Origin: an uncultured Pseudomonas sp.
GTDB lineage: Bacteria > Pseudomonadota > Gammaproteobacteria > Pseudomonadales > Pseudomonadaceae
DNA length: 64,000 nt
Direction of reading: 5' to 3'
Assembly (NCBI RefSeq): GCF_943846705.1
Contig: NZ_OX044366.1
Span: 1,240,001 to 1,304,000, forward strand
The notes under the pieces: model-generated
What the model was told of the DNA's origin: nothing
Databases searched by the model: none
The model's input: the letters and a program-made list of their open reading frames with translations, nothing else
Translations under genes and position numbers: made by a program
Part shown: positions 10,561 to 19,395 of the stretch, piece after piece
Layout: each line of letters starts with the position of its first letter
How positions within the stretch are numbered: position 1 is the first letter of the stretch

Positions 10561-11421
10561 ATGGCAGGCGCAAAAGAGATTCGCAGCAAGATTGCGAGCA
10601 TCAAAAGCACGCAGAAGATCACCAGCGCCATGGAAAAGGTGGCGGTCAGCAAAATGCGCAGAGCACAAATGCGCATGGCTGCTAGCCGTCCCTACGCGGA
10701 GCGTATCCGTCAGGTGATTGGTCATCTGGCCAACGCCAACCCGGAATACCGTCATCCGTTCATGATCGACCGCGAAGTTAAGCGTGTGGGTTATGTCGTG
10801 GTGAGCTCGGACCGTGGTCTGTGTGGTGGTCTGAACACCAACCTGTTCAAGGCTCTGGTTAAAGACATGGCGAGCAATCGCGAGCAAGGCGTTGAGATTG
10901 ATCTCTGCGTCGTTGGCAGCAAAGGTGCGGCATTCTTCCGTAACTTTGGTGGCAACATCGTTGCTGCGATCAGCCACCTGGGCGAAGAACCATCGATCAA
11001 TGATCTGATTGGTAGCGTCAAGGTAATGCTCGATGCGTACCTCGAAGGTCGTATCGATCGTTTGTCCGTGGTCTCGAACAAGTTCATCAATACCATGACG
11101 CAAAAGCCGACAGTGGAGCAGTTGATTCCGCTGGTGGCCGATCCGGATAAAGAACTCAAGCACCACTGGGATTACCTGTACGAACCCGACGCCAAAGAGC
11201 TGCTGGACGGCTTGATGGTGCGTTACGTGGAGTCGCAGGTGTACCAGGCAGTGGTTGAGAACAACGCGGCTGAACAAGCGGCCCGGATGATCGCGATGAA
11301 GAACGCCACCGACAACGCTGGCGATATCATCAAAGACCTGCAGTTGGTTTACAACAAGGCACGTCAGGCAGCGATCACCCAGGAAATTTCGGAAATCGTC
11401 GGCGGCGCTGCCGCGGTTTAA
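10561..11421 (+). CDS. atpG: ATP synthase F1 subunit gamma
   Basis: The central rotor shaft. The 286-residue protein starts MAGAKEIRSKIASIKSTQKI and ends with the ITQEISEIVGGAAA helix, both gamma signatures. The preceding 50-bp gap holds a GNRA hairpin. Confidence 0.98.
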   Translation: MAGAKEIRSKIASIKSTQKITSAMEKVAVSKMRRAQMRMAASRPYAERIRQVIGHLANANPEYRHPFMIDREVKRVGYVVVSSDRGLCGGLNTNLFKALVKDMASNREQGVEIDLCVVGSKGAAFFRNFGGNIVAAISHLGEEPSINDLIGSVKVMLDAYLEGRIDRLSVVSNKFINTMTQKPTVEQLIPLVADPDKELKHHWDYLYEPDAKELLDGLMVRYVESQVYQAVVENNAAEQAARMIAMKNATDNAGDIIKDLQLVYNKARQAAITQEISEIVGGAAAV

Positions 11422-11451
11422 GCACGGTTCAAATATTCAGAGGAACCAAAG

Positions 11452-12828
11452 ATGAGTAGCGGACGTATCGTTCAAATCATCGGCGCCGTTATCGACGTGG
11501 AATTCCCGCGTGATCAAGTGCCGAGTGTTTATGAAGCGCTGAAAGTAGTCGGCGCCGAAACCACCCTTGAAGTTCAGCAGCAGCTGGGCGACGGCGTGGT
11601 ACGTACCATTGCGATGGGTTCGACCGAAGGCCTCAAGCGTGGCCTGAACGTCGCTAGCACTGGCGCAGGTATCCAGGTACCGGTTGGGGTGAAAACCCTG
11701 GGCCGGATCATGGACGTGCTGGGCAACCCGATTGACGAAGCTGGCCCGATTGGCGAAGAAGAGCGTTGGGGCATTCACCGTGCCGCGCCTTCCTATGCTG
11801 AGCAAGCTGGCTCCAACGAACTGCTGGAAACTGGCATCAAGGTTATCGACCTGGTTTGCCCGTTCGCCAAGGGCGGTAAAGTCGGTCTGTTCGGTGGTGC
11901 CGGTGTCGGCAAGACCGTAAACATGATGGAACTGATCCGTAACATCGCCATCGAGCACAGCGGTTATTCCGTGTTCGCCGGTGTGGGTGAGCGTACTCGT
12001 GAGGGTAACGACTTCTACCACGAGATGAAGGACTCCAACGTTCTCGACAAGGTAGCCCTGGTTTACGGTCAGATGAACGAGCCACCGGGAAACCGTCTGC
12101 GCGTAGCACTGACTGGCCTGACCATGGCCGAGAAGTTCCGTGACGAAGGCCGTGATGTACTGTTCTTCGTGGACAACATCTACCGTTATACCTTGGCCGG
12201 TACTGAAGTATCCGCACTGCTGGGCCGTATGCCTTCCGCAGTGGGTTATCAGCCGACCCTGGCCGAAGAAATGGGCGTTCTGCAAGAGCGTATTACTTCG
12301 ACCAAGACCGGTTCGATCACCTCGATCCAGGCCGTTTACGTTCCTGCGGACGACCTGACTGACCCAAGCCCGGCGACCACCTTCGCCCACTTGGACGCCA
12401 CCGTTGTACTGTCCCGTGACATCGCCTCCCTGGGTATCTACCCAGCGGTCGATCCACTCGACTCGACGTCGCGCCAGCTGGACCCGATGGTTATCGGCCA
12501 GGAGCACTACGACACAGCTCGCGGCGTACAGTACGTACTGCAGCGTTACAAAGAGCTGAAGGACATCATCGCGATTCTGGGTATGGACGAACTGTCCGAA
12601 ACAGACAAGCAGCTGGTATCCCGTGCTCGTAAGATCCAGCGCTTCCTGTCCCAGCCGTTCTTCGTGGCCGAAGTCTTCACCGGTTCGCCAGGTAAGTACG
12701 TTTCCCTGAAGGACACCATTGCCGGCTTCAGCGGCATTCTGAAAGGTGATTACGATCACTTGCCAGAGCAGGCGTTCTACATGGTTGGCAGCATCGAAGA
12801 AGCTGTTGAGAAAGCGAAGAAACTGTAA
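11452..12828 (+). CDS. atpD: ATP synthase F1 subunit beta
   Basis: The catalytic subunit. The 458-residue protein has Walker A GGAGVGKT near residue 150, the catalytic GERTREGND segment and the Walker B run DVLFFVDNIYRYT. The DELSETDK segment corresponds to the DELSEED lever that couples to gamma. Confidence 0.99.
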   Translation: MSSGRIVQIIGAVIDVEFPRDQVPSVYEALKVVGAETTLEVQQQLGDGVVRTIAMGSTEGLKRGLNVASTGAGIQVPVGVKTLGRIMDVLGNPIDEAGPIGEEERWGIHRAAPSYAEQAGSNELLETGIKVIDLVCPFAKGGKVGLFGGAGVGKTVNMMELIRNIAIEHSGYSVFAGVGERTREGNDFYHEMKDSNVLDKVALVYGQMNEPPGNRLRVALTGLTMAEKFRDEGRDVLFFVDNIYRYTLAGTEVSALLGRMPSAVGYQPTLAEEMGVLQERITSTKTGSITSIQAVYVPADDLTDPSPATTFAHLDATVVLSRDIASLGIYPAVDPLDSTSRQLDPMVIGQEHYDTARGVQYVLQRYKELKDIIAILGMDELSETDKQLVSRARKIQRFLSQPFFVAEVFTGSPGKYVSLKDTIAGFSGILKGDYDHLPEQAFYMVGSIEEAVEKAKKL

Positions 12829-12836
12829 TCACCCGT

Positions 12837-12854
12837 GCGCCCGGTAACGGGCGC
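12837..12854 (+). other. Intercistronic GNRA hairpin atpD/atpC
   Basis: GCGCCCG (12837-12843) and CGGGCGC (12848-12854) form a perfect 7-bp stem closed by a GTAA (GNRA) tetraloop just after the atpD stop. It resembles the atpA/atpG hairpin. Confidence 0.6.
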
Positions 12855-12911
12855 TTACGGTCTGTGTGTATACGTAGTAGTGTGTAAGCAGACCGATACG
12901 TGAGGTTAGAC

Positions 12912-13337
12912 ATGGCTATGACAGTCCATTGCGACATCGTCAGCGCAGAAGGCGAGATCTTCTCCGGTCTGGTCGAGATGGTGATTGCGCACGGCAACCT
13001 GGGTGATATTGGTATCGCTCCAGGCCACGCGCCGCTGATCACCGACCTCAAGCCGGGTCCGATTCGTCTGGTCAAGCTGGGTGGCGAAGCCGAGGTGTTT
13101 TACATCTCCGGTGGCTTCCTGGAAGTCCAGCCGAGCATGATCAAAGTGCTCGCCGATACTGTGCAGCGTGCTGCCGATATCGATGAAGCTGCTGCTCAGT
13201 TGGCCCTCCAGGCCGCTGAGAAAGCCTTGAATGAGAAGGGCGCGGAGTTCGATTACGGTTCCGCAGCCGCTCACCTGGCCGAGGTTGCAGCACAGCTGCG
13301 TACCGTTCAGCAGTTGCGCAAGAAGTTCGGCGGTTAA
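12912..13337 (+). CDS. atpC: ATP synthase F1 subunit epsilon
   Basis: A rotor subunit and intrinsic inhibitor of ATP hydrolysis. ATG 12912 (MAMTVHCDIVSAEGEIFSG) is chosen over an upstream GTG at 12900 because it gives the usual 141-residue protein and has a GAGGT ribosome site in front. The N-terminal beta sandwich contains PGHAPLITDLKPG, and a helical hairpin ends the protein. Last gene of the operon. Confidence 0.97.
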   Translation: MAMTVHCDIVSAEGEIFSGLVEMVIAHGNLGDIGIAPGHAPLITDLKPGPIRLVKLGGEAEVFYISGGFLEVQPSMIKVLADTVQRAADIDEAAAQLALQAAEKALNEKGAEFDYGSAAAHLAEVAAQLRTVQQLRKKFGG

Positions 13338-13362
13338 TTCTGCCGCTTCATCGCAAACGAGT

Positions 13363-13390
13363 AAAAGGGTAGCCTTGGCTACCCTTTTTC
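13363..13390 (+). terminator. Intrinsic terminator of the atp operon
   Basis: A perfect 12-bp stem (AAAAGGGTAGCC at 13363-13374, GGCTACCCTTTT at 13377-13388) with a TT loop and a run of T, 25 bp after the atpC stop. Confidence 0.9.
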
Positions 13391-13423
13391 TTGCCTGTCA
13401 TTTCATCTTTTAGTGGGTTGTGT

Positions 13424-13439
13424 TGTGGACTTATCCACA
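13424..13439. other. Inverted DnaA-box-like pair before glmU
   Basis: TTATCCACA at 13431-13439 is a perfect DnaA box, and TGTGGA at 13424-13429 makes it part of an inverted pair. It lies between the atp terminator and glmU. Whether DnaA binds here is unknown. Confidence 0.4.
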
Positions 13440-13473
13440 GGGAACAACCGACGCTTGCCCAGGACTACCTCCT

Positions 13474-14838
13474 ATGTCGCTCGATATCGTCATTCTCGCC
13501 GCCGGCCAAGGCACCCGCATGCGCTCGGCCTTGCCGAAAGTGCTGCACCCGATTGCCGGCAAATCCATGCTCGGTCATGTGATTGATACGGCGCGGCAGC
13601 TAAAACCACAGGGCATTCACGTGGTGATTGGCCATGGCGCGGAACGCGTGCGTGAACAGCTGGCGGCGGATGACCTGAATTTCGTGCTGCAAACCGAGCA
13701 GCTGGGTACTGGCCACGCCGTGGCCCAAGCATTGCCAGCATTGACCGCCGAGCGAGTGTTGATTCTTTACGGCGATGTGCCGCTGATCGAAACCGCCACC
13801 CTTGAGCGCCTGTTGCAGCTGGTCTCAGAGCAACAGCTTGGCTTGTTGACGGTTAACCTGAATGACCCAACTGGTTACGGCCGCATCGTTCGCGATGACA
13901 GTGGCGTGGTTAACGCCATCGTCGAGCATAAAGATGCCAGCGCTGAGCAGCGCCTGATCAACGAGGGCAACACCGGCATTCTCGCCGTACCCGGCAAGCG
14001 CCTGAGCGACTGGTTGGGCCGTCTGTCCAACAGCAACGCACAGGGCGAGTACTACCTGACCGACGTGATTGCCATGGCGGTGGCTGATGGTTTGCTCGTC
14101 GCCACCGAACAGGCCGTCGACGAGATGGAAGTGTTGGGTGCCAATGACCGCATCCAACTGGCGCAGCTGGAGCGTCACTACCAATACCGCGCGGCGCGGC
14201 GTTTGATGGTGCAGGGCGTCACCCTGATCGACCCGGCACGCTTTGACCTGCGTGGCGAGGTCAGCGTGGGCCGCGATGTCACCATCGATATCAACGTGAT
14301 ACTCGAAGGCCGTGTAGTGATCGAAGACGGTGTACAGATCGGGCCGAATTGCGTGATCAAAAACAGCACCCTGCGCACCGGCGCGATCATCAAAGCCAAC
14401 AGCCACTTGGAAGGTGCCGAGGTTGGCGAGGGTGCTGATTGCGGCCCGTTTGCGCGGTTGCGTCCCGGCACAGTGTTGGGGGTCAACGCGCATGTGGGTA
14501 ACTTCGTGGAGCTGAAGAACGCCACCTTAGGTGAAGGGGCGAAAGCGGGCCACCTCAGCTACCTGGGCGACGCGCAAATCGGCGCGCGCACGAATATCGG
14601 TGCCGGCACCATCACCTGTAATTACGATGGTGCTAACAAGTTTAAGACCGTGCTCGGTGAAGACGTGTTTATTGGCTCCAACAGCGCATTGGTGGCACCA
14701 GTTACTTTGGGCGACCGCGCCACCACGGGTGCCGGTTCGGTGATCACCGCCGATGTACCGGCCAACACCCTGGCGGTTGGCCGCGCCAAGCAGCGCAATA
14801 TCGAAGGTTGGAAGCGCCCGGTAAAGATCAAGAAGTGA
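13474..14838 (+). CDS. glmU: GlmU, N-acetyltransferase / GlcNAc-1-P uridyltransferase
   Basis: Makes UDP-GlcNAc for peptidoglycan and LPS by acetylating GlcN-1-P (C-terminal domain) and uridylylating GlcNAc-1-P (N-terminal domain). ATG 13474 gives the usual 454 residues starting MSLDIVILAAGQGTRMRS, with the pyrophosphorylase loop. The second half is a left-handed beta helix (repeated hexapeptides such as GAIIKANSHLEGAEVGEGAD) with the catalytic region GHLSYLGDAQIG. An in-frame start at 13420 would add a non-family extension. Confidence 0.98.
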   Translation: MSLDIVILAAGQGTRMRSALPKVLHPIAGKSMLGHVIDTARQLKPQGIHVVIGHGAERVREQLAADDLNFVLQTEQLGTGHAVAQALPALTAERVLILYGDVPLIETATLERLLQLVSEQQLGLLTVNLNDPTGYGRIVRDDSGVVNAIVEHKDASAEQRLINEGNTGILAVPGKRLSDWLGRLSNSNAQGEYYLTDVIAMAVADGLLVATEQAVDEMEVLGANDRIQLAQLERHYQYRAARRLMVQGVTLIDPARFDLRGEVSVGRDVTIDINVILEGRVVIEDGVQIGPNCVIKNSTLRTGAIIKANSHLEGAEVGEGADCGPFARLRPGTVLGVNAHVGNFVELKNATLGEGAKAGHLSYLGDAQIGARTNIGAGTITCNYDGANKFKTVLGEDVFIGSNSALVAPVTLGDRATTGAGSVITADVPANTLAVGRAKQRNIEGWKRPVKIKK

Positions 14839-14850
14839 TGCTGTAAAAGC

Positions 14851-14882
14851 GATGGGTTACGCCGCTTCGCGAGTAACCCATC
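14851..14882. repeat. Short palindrome of the GGGTTACGC...GTAACCC type after glmU
   Basis: GATGGGTTAC (14851-14860) faces GTAACCCATC (14873-14882), 13 bp after glmU. The same core recurs at about 44913-44946 and 41875, so it belongs to the dispersed palindromic family in this window. It may also weakly terminate glmU transcription. Confidence 0.6.
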
Positions 14883-14927
14883 CTGCGCCTTCCATCGGTT
14901 TTCCTCTTGACGCAAAAGCTTCGTTAG

Positions 14928-14962
14928 GTTTTGATTCGCATCGCTATCTTTCGAATCGAAAC
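14928..14962. promoter_or_regulatory. Candidate GlmR operator (DeoR-type palindrome)
   Basis: GTTTTGATTCG (14928-14938) and CGAATCGAAAC (14952-14962) are inverted copies with one mismatch. The right half also forms TTTCG-AAT-CGAAA. It lies directly before the ATG of the DeoR-type regulator, so autoregulation is the simplest reading. Confidence 0.55.
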
Positions 14963-14966
14963 TTAA

Positions 14967-15734
14967 ATGTCGAAACGCAACACGCCACAACGTCGTCATA
15001 CCATTCTTGCCCTGCTCGCCGAGCAAGGTGAAGTGAGCGTGGATGCTCTGTCGAAAGCCTTCGCTACCTCGGAAGTAACTATCCGCAAAGACCTCGCCGC
15101 GCTGGAGAAAAATGGCCTGCTGTTGCGTCGTTACGGCGGTGCGGTGCCGATGCCGCAGGAGCTGATCAGCGACAGCCAACCGATTTCACAATACAAGCAG
15201 GCCATCGCCCGCGCTGGTGTGGCGCGTATCCGCGAGCATGCACGGATCATCATCGACAGCGGCACCACCACGGCGGCGATGATCCCGCAACTCGGGCGCA
15301 AACCCGGCCTGGTGGTGATGACCAATTCGCTGAATGTTGCCCGCGCCATCAGCGAGCTAGAACACGAGCCGATACTGCTGATGACCGGCGGCACTTGGGA
15401 CCCGCATTCGGAATCATTCCAGGGCCAAGTGGCCGAACAAGTGCTGCGCTCCTATGATTTTGACCAGCTGTTTATCGGTGCTGATGGCATCGACCTGAGC
15501 CGTGGCACCACCACCTTTAACGAACTGCTCGGCCTATCGCGGGTGATGGCCGAGGTGGCGCGTGAAGTGGTGGTGATGGTCGAGAGTGACAAGATCGGCC
15601 GCAAGATTCCCAACCTGGAGCTGCCTTGGGGCGGCATCCACACCCTGATAACCGACGAGCGACTAAGCGAAGACGCTCGTGAACAAATAACTGCGCGTGG
15701 GATCAAGCTGATCTGTGCGGCGGTAGACGCTTAA
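14967..15734 (+). CDS. glmR: GlmR-type DeoR family transcriptional regulator
   Basis: A 255-residue DeoR/GlpR regulator: an N-terminal winged helix-turn-helix (about 5-60, RRHTILALLAEQGEVSVDAL, ATSEVTIRKDLAALE) and a DeoR sugar-phosphate sensor domain (about 75-235, IIDSGTTTAAM, FIGADGID). In P. aeruginosa the DeoR-type gene between glmU and glmS is glmR, a regulator of glmS; position and length match here. glmS starts 14 bp after it, so both are probably on one transcript. A palindrome lies immediately upstream of the start. Confidence 0.88.
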   Translation: MSKRNTPQRRHTILALLAEQGEVSVDALSKAFATSEVTIRKDLAALEKNGLLLRRYGGAVPMPQELISDSQPISQYKQAIARAGVARIREHARIIIDSGTTTAAMIPQLGRKPGLVVMTNSLNVARAISELEHEPILLMTGGTWDPHSESFQGQVAEQVLRSYDFDQLFIGADGIDLSRGTTTFNELLGLSRVMAEVAREVVVMVESDKIGRKIPNLELPWGGIHTLITDERLSEDAREQITARGIKLICAAVDA

Positions 15735-15748
15735 GTAAGGAGAAGTTT

Positions 15749-17599
15749 ATGTGTGGCATCGTAGGCGCAGTCGCCGAACGCAACATCACCGCCGTGCTGG
15801 TTGAAGGCCTCAAGCGCCTGGAATACCGCGGTTACGACAGCGCCGGTGTGGCGTTGCTCAACGATCAGGGCGTGCTGCAACGCAGTCGCCGTGTCGGCAA
15901 GGTCAGTGAGCTTGAAAGCGCTCTCAGTCAGGAACCGCTGGTCGGTCGCCTGGGCGTCGCCCATACCCGCTGGGCCACCCACGGCGCGCCGAGCGAGCGC
16001 AACGCGCATCCGCATTTCTCCGGTCACGATCTGGCCGTGGTGCACAACGGTATCATTGAGAATCACGAAGAACTGCGCGCCCAGCTCAAAGACCTGGGTT
16101 ATGTGTTCAGCTCGGACACCGACACCGAAGTGATCGTGCACCTGCTCGATCACACCCTGAAAACCCAGCCGGACCTGACTGCTGCGCTGAAAGAAGCGGT
16201 CAAGCAGCTGCACGGTGCCTACGGCCTGGCGGTAATCAGCGCCAAGCAGCCGGACCGTCTGCTCGCCGCCCGCAGCGGCAGCCCGCTGGTGATTGGCCTG
16301 GGCCTGGGTGAGAACTTCCTTGCTTCCGACCAACTGGCCCTGCGCCAGGTCACCGACCGTTTTATGTACCTGGAAGAAGGCGATATCGCCGAGATTCGTC
16401 GTGACAGCGTGCAGATCTGGGATCTGGCTGGCCTGCCCGTGCAGCGCGAAAGCGTGCAATACCACGAAGGTGCCGAAGCCGCCGACAAGGGCGAATACCG
16501 CCACTTTATGCTCAAAGAAATCCATGAGCAGCCCAAGGTGGTGCAGCGCACCCTGGAAGGCCGCCTGGGTTCCGATCACGTACTGGTGCAGGCATTCGGC
16601 CCGCAAGCCGCCGAGCTGTTCACCAAGGTGCGTAACGTGCAAATCGTCGCCTGTGGCACCAGCTACCACGCTGGTATGGTCGCCCGTTACTGGCTGGAAG
16701 AGCTGGCCGGGATTCCTTGCCAGGTCGAAGTGGCCAGCGAATTCCGTTACCGCAAGGTGGTGGTGCAGCCAGATACCCTGTTTGTCAGCATCTCCCAGTC
16801 CGGCGAAACCGCCGACACCCTGGCCGCGCTGCGCAATGCTAAAGAACATGCTCCGGGCCAGGGCGGTTATCTGGCCAGCCTGGCGATCTGTAACGTTGGT
16901 ATCAGCTCATTGGTGCGCGAATCCGACCTGACCCTACTGACCCAGGCCGGCCCGGAAATCGGTGTAGCCTCAACCAAAGCCTTCACCACCCAGCTGGTTG
17001 CACTGATGCTGCTGACCCTGTCGCTTGGCCAGGTGCGTGGCACCCTGGATAAAGCCCTGGAAGCCGAGTTGGTGGAAGAACTGCGCCGCCTGCCGACCCG
17101 CCTGGGTGAAGCCCTGGCCATGGACAGCGTGGTGGAGAAGGTTTCCGAACTGTTCGCCGAGAAGCACCACAGCCTGTTCCTCGGTCGTGGCGCGCAGTAT
17201 CCGGTGGCGATGGAAGGCGCACTCAAACTCAAGGAAATCTCCTATATCCACGCCGAAGCCTACCCGGCTGGCGAGCTCAAGCACGGCCCGTTGGCGTTGG
17301 TTGATAGCGATATGCCGGTGGTCACCGTCGCGCCAAACAACGAGCTGCTGGAAAAACTCAAATCCAACCTGCAGGAAGTACGCGCCCGTGGCGGCGAGCT
17401 GTTGGTATTTGCCGACGAGCAAGCCGGCATGCGCAATGCCGAGGGCACCCACGTGGTGAACATGCCGCACATTCACGATGCTCTGGCGCCGATTCTCTAC
17501 ACCATTCCGCTGCAGCTGCTGTCCTACTACGTGGCTGTGCTCAAAGGCACCGACGTTGACCAGCCACGCAACCTGGCCAAGAGCGTAACGGTCGAGTAA
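15749..17599 (+). CDS. glmS: GlmS, glutamine-fructose-6-phosphate aminotransferase
   Basis: Forms glucosamine-6-phosphate from fructose-6-P and glutamine, the entry step to UDP-GlcNAc. Cys2 (MCGIVG) is the N-terminal glutaminase nucleophile. Two SIS domains follow, with ACGTSYHAG and SQSGETADT, and the conserved C-terminus is NLAKSVTVE. The length of 616 is about five residues above the usual ~611, because of a small insertion near KEHAPGQGGYL. The 3' end is the conserved attTn7 recognition region. Confidence 0.98.
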   Translation: MCGIVGAVAERNITAVLVEGLKRLEYRGYDSAGVALLNDQGVLQRSRRVGKVSELESALSQEPLVGRLGVAHTRWATHGAPSERNAHPHFSGHDLAVVHNGIIENHEELRAQLKDLGYVFSSDTDTEVIVHLLDHTLKTQPDLTAALKEAVKQLHGAYGLAVISAKQPDRLLAARSGSPLVIGLGLGENFLASDQLALRQVTDRFMYLEEGDIAEIRRDSVQIWDLAGLPVQRESVQYHEGAEAADKGEYRHFMLKEIHEQPKVVQRTLEGRLGSDHVLVQAFGPQAAELFTKVRNVQIVACGTSYHAGMVARYWLEELAGIPCQVEVASEFRYRKVVVQPDTLFVSISQSGETADTLAALRNAKEHAPGQGGYLASLAICNVGISSLVRESDLTLLTQAGPEIGVASTKAFTTQLVALMLLTLSLGQVRGTLDKALEAELVEELRRLPTRLGEALAMDSVVEKVSELFAEKHHSLFLGRGAQYPVAMEGALKLKEISYIHAEAYPAGELKHGPLALVDSDMPVVTVAPNNELLEKLKSNLQEVRARGGELLVFADEQAGMRNAEGTHVVNMPHIHDALAPILYTIPLQLLSYYVAVLKGTDVDQPRNLAKSVTVE

Positions 17600-17628
17600 C
17601 GCTATTCAGGAGAGCGAACTTGTGAAGC
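17540..17628 (+). other. attTn7 (unoccupied)
   Basis: The last ~60 bp of glmS is the known TnsD recognition region, and Tn7 inserts about 25 bp past the glmS stop. Here that point is about 17624, with no Tn7 end or target duplication visible, so the site is empty. It coincides with the GTG start codon (17622-17624) of the next small gene. Confidence 0.7.
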
Positions 17629-17852
17629 GCGAAGACATAAGGGCCAAGCACGCTGCTGGGGTGATGTTCGATACCCACGTGATCAGCAACCCGGCCAACA
17701 CCAGTGAATGGATTGTGCTGTTGAAGAAAGACGCCGGCACCAGCTTTTTTCTGGTCGATCAGCAGGAGCAGGTGGAGTCTTTCGCCGACCTCAATGGCCT
17801 GGTCGAGGAACTGCGGCTGCTCGGTATCAAAGGCGTAGAGATCCATCTTTGA
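17622..17852 (+). CDS. Small conserved-type protein of unknown function
   Basis: A 76-residue soluble protein starting GTG at 17622 with an AGGAGA ribosome site (17608-17613) 8 bp upstream. I do not recognise a named domain. The text EWIVLLKKDAGTSFFLVDQQEQVESFADLNGLVEELRLLGIKGVEIHL reads like a small alpha/beta fold with two strands and a helix. It lies 22 bp after glmS and 9 bp before the DUF1275 gene, so it may be part of a glmS transcript. A Tn7 insertion would strike its start codon. Confidence 0.8.
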   Translation: MKREDIRAKHAAGVMFDTHVISNPANTSEWIVLLKKDAGTSFFLVDQQEQVESFADLNGLVEELRLLGIKGVEIHL

Positions 17853-17861
17853 GGATCATGC

Positions 17862-18623
17862 ATGCCCATTGGTTATGCGCGACGTCTGATTGGCCGTGAA
17901 CGCAGTGTTGCGGCCAATCGACACCTAGGTGTCGCGCTGGCGTTTGTCGCCGGCGCGATCAATGCCGGCGGCTTTCTCGCCGTGCAGCAATACACCTCGC
18001 ATATGACCGGCATCGTCTCGGCCATGGCCGACAGTATCGCTCTGGGCGCGCATGATCTGCTCTGGGGTGGTCTTGGTGCGGTGCTGTCGTTTCTGCTTGG
18101 CGCTGCTTGTTCGACGCTGATGATCAACTACTCGCGGCGTCGGCGGCTGCACAGCGAATATGCCTTGCCGTTGTTGCTCGAAGCCCTGTTGCTGTTGTGC
18201 TTTGGCTTTCTTGGCGCGGCGTTGGCGCAAATTACTGGCCTGTTCGTGCCGCTGACGGTGATGCTGCTGTGCTTCATCATGGGCTTGCAGAATGCGCTGA
18301 TCACCAAGCTCTCCAACGCCGAAATTCGCACCACACATATCACCGGGGTCATCACCGATATCGGTATCGAGTTGGGCAAGCTGCTGTATTGGAATCGCCA
18401 CCACGGGCCAGAGGTCGGCCGGGTTGTGGCGGACCGTCAGCGCTTGTGGGTACTCAGCCTGTTGGCCCTGAACTTTTTCCTTGGCGGGGTTGTGGGTGCA
18501 TTGGGCTTCAACTACCTGGGCTACACCGCCACTGTGCCCTTGGCGTTGTTTCTGGTGCTGCTGGCCAGCGTACCGGCGCTGGATGATCTGTTGTTGCTCG
18601 TGCGGCGTCTGTTGCGCCGCTGA
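17862..18623 (+). CDS. DUF1275 (YoaK-type) membrane protein
   Basis: A 253-residue integral membrane protein with about six hydrophobic segments. DUF1275 signatures are clear: AGAINAGGFLAVQQYTSHMTG near the N-terminus and GLQNALITKLSNAEIRTTH with TGVITDIGIELGK in the middle. Function is unknown. It ends 17 bp before the converging cobM. A near-perfect hairpin (about 18628-18650) separates the two. Confidence 0.9.
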   Translation: MPIGYARRLIGRERSVAANRHLGVALAFVAGAINAGGFLAVQQYTSHMTGIVSAMADSIALGAHDLLWGGLGAVLSFLLGAACSTLMINYSRRRRLHSEYALPLLLEALLLLCFGFLGAALAQITGLFVPLTVMLLCFIMGLQNALITKLSNAEIRTTHITGVITDIGIELGKLLYWNRHHGPEVGRVVADRQRLWVLSLLALNFFLGGVVGALGFNYLGYTATVPLALFLVLLASVPALDDLLLLVRRLLRR

Positions 18624-18639
18624 AATAGCCGACACCCTC

Positions 18640-19395
18640 TCAGGCGTCGGACGACCTGAACAGGTGGCGATGCTCGGCGTTGTACAGCGCCGAGTCGGCG
18701 AACTGTTCAGCGTGCAGCACCCGCCCCACTAAAATCAGCGCGGTGCGGCGAAAGCCCTTGGCGCGCACCTGTTCCTCGATGGTGGCCAGGGTGCCGCTGA
18801 CCCAATCCTGATCCGGCCAGCTGGCGCGATGGACCACGGCAATCGGGCAGTCCGCGCCGTAATGCGGCAGCAGTTCAGCGACAATTTTGCTCAGGTGTAC
18901 CACGCCCAAGTGGATAGCCATGGTCGCGCCGTGGCGTGCCAGATCACCCAGTGCTTCGCCCTCAGGCATCTGCGACTTGCTCGCATAGCGGGTGAGGATC
19001 AGCGTCTGCGACACCTCAGGCAAGGTCAGCTCGCTTTCCAGCAAGGCCGCGCAGGCGGCCGTGGCGGTGACGCCGGGAATAATCTGGAAGGGAATCGCCA
19101 GTCGGCGCAGGTGGCGGATCTGCTCACCAATCGCGCCATACAGTGACGGGTCGCCGGAGTGCACGCGGGCCACGTCCTGGCCTTGTTTATGGGCTTGGCC
19201 AATCAGCTCGATGATTTCATCCAGGTGCAATTCGGCGGTGTTGATCACCAACTCGGCACTGTGGCCCTGCAACACTGCTTCCGGCACCAGTGAGCCGGCG
19301 TAGAGAATCACCGGGCAGATGCGCAACAGGCGCTGACCCTTAACGGTGATCAGCTCGGGGTCGCCGGGGCCGGCGCCGATAAAGTAAACAGTCAT
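18640..19395 (-). CDS. cobM: CobM, precorrin-4 C11-methyltransferase
   Basis: Methylates C11 of precorrin-4 in the aerobic B12 pathway with SAM. The 251-residue protein has the Class III tetrapyrrole methyltransferase fold: MTVYFIGAGPGDPELITVKG, then YAGSLVPEAVL, ARVHSGDPSLYGAIGEQ and PGVTATAACAA. Its start overlaps the cobE stop in ATGA, so the pair is coupled. These two genes run away from the rest of the cob genes. Confidence 0.95.
   Translation of the reverse strand: MTVYFIGAGPGDPELITVKGQRLLRICPVILYAGSLVPEAVLQGHSAELVINTAELHLDEIIELIGQAHKQGQDVARVHSGDPSLYGAIGEQIRHLRRLAIPFQIIPGVTATAACAALLESELTLPEVSQTLILTRYASKSQMPEGEALGDLARHGATMAIHLGVVHLSKIVAELLPHYGADCPIAVVHRASWPDQDWVSGTLATIEEQVRAKGFRRTALILVGRVLHAEQFADSALYNAEHRHLFRSSDA

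Noticed and set aside
17540..17700. A resident Tn7-like element downstream of glmS
   Set aside because: No Tn7 end repeats or tns genes; the glmS 3' region continues directly into the next genes.
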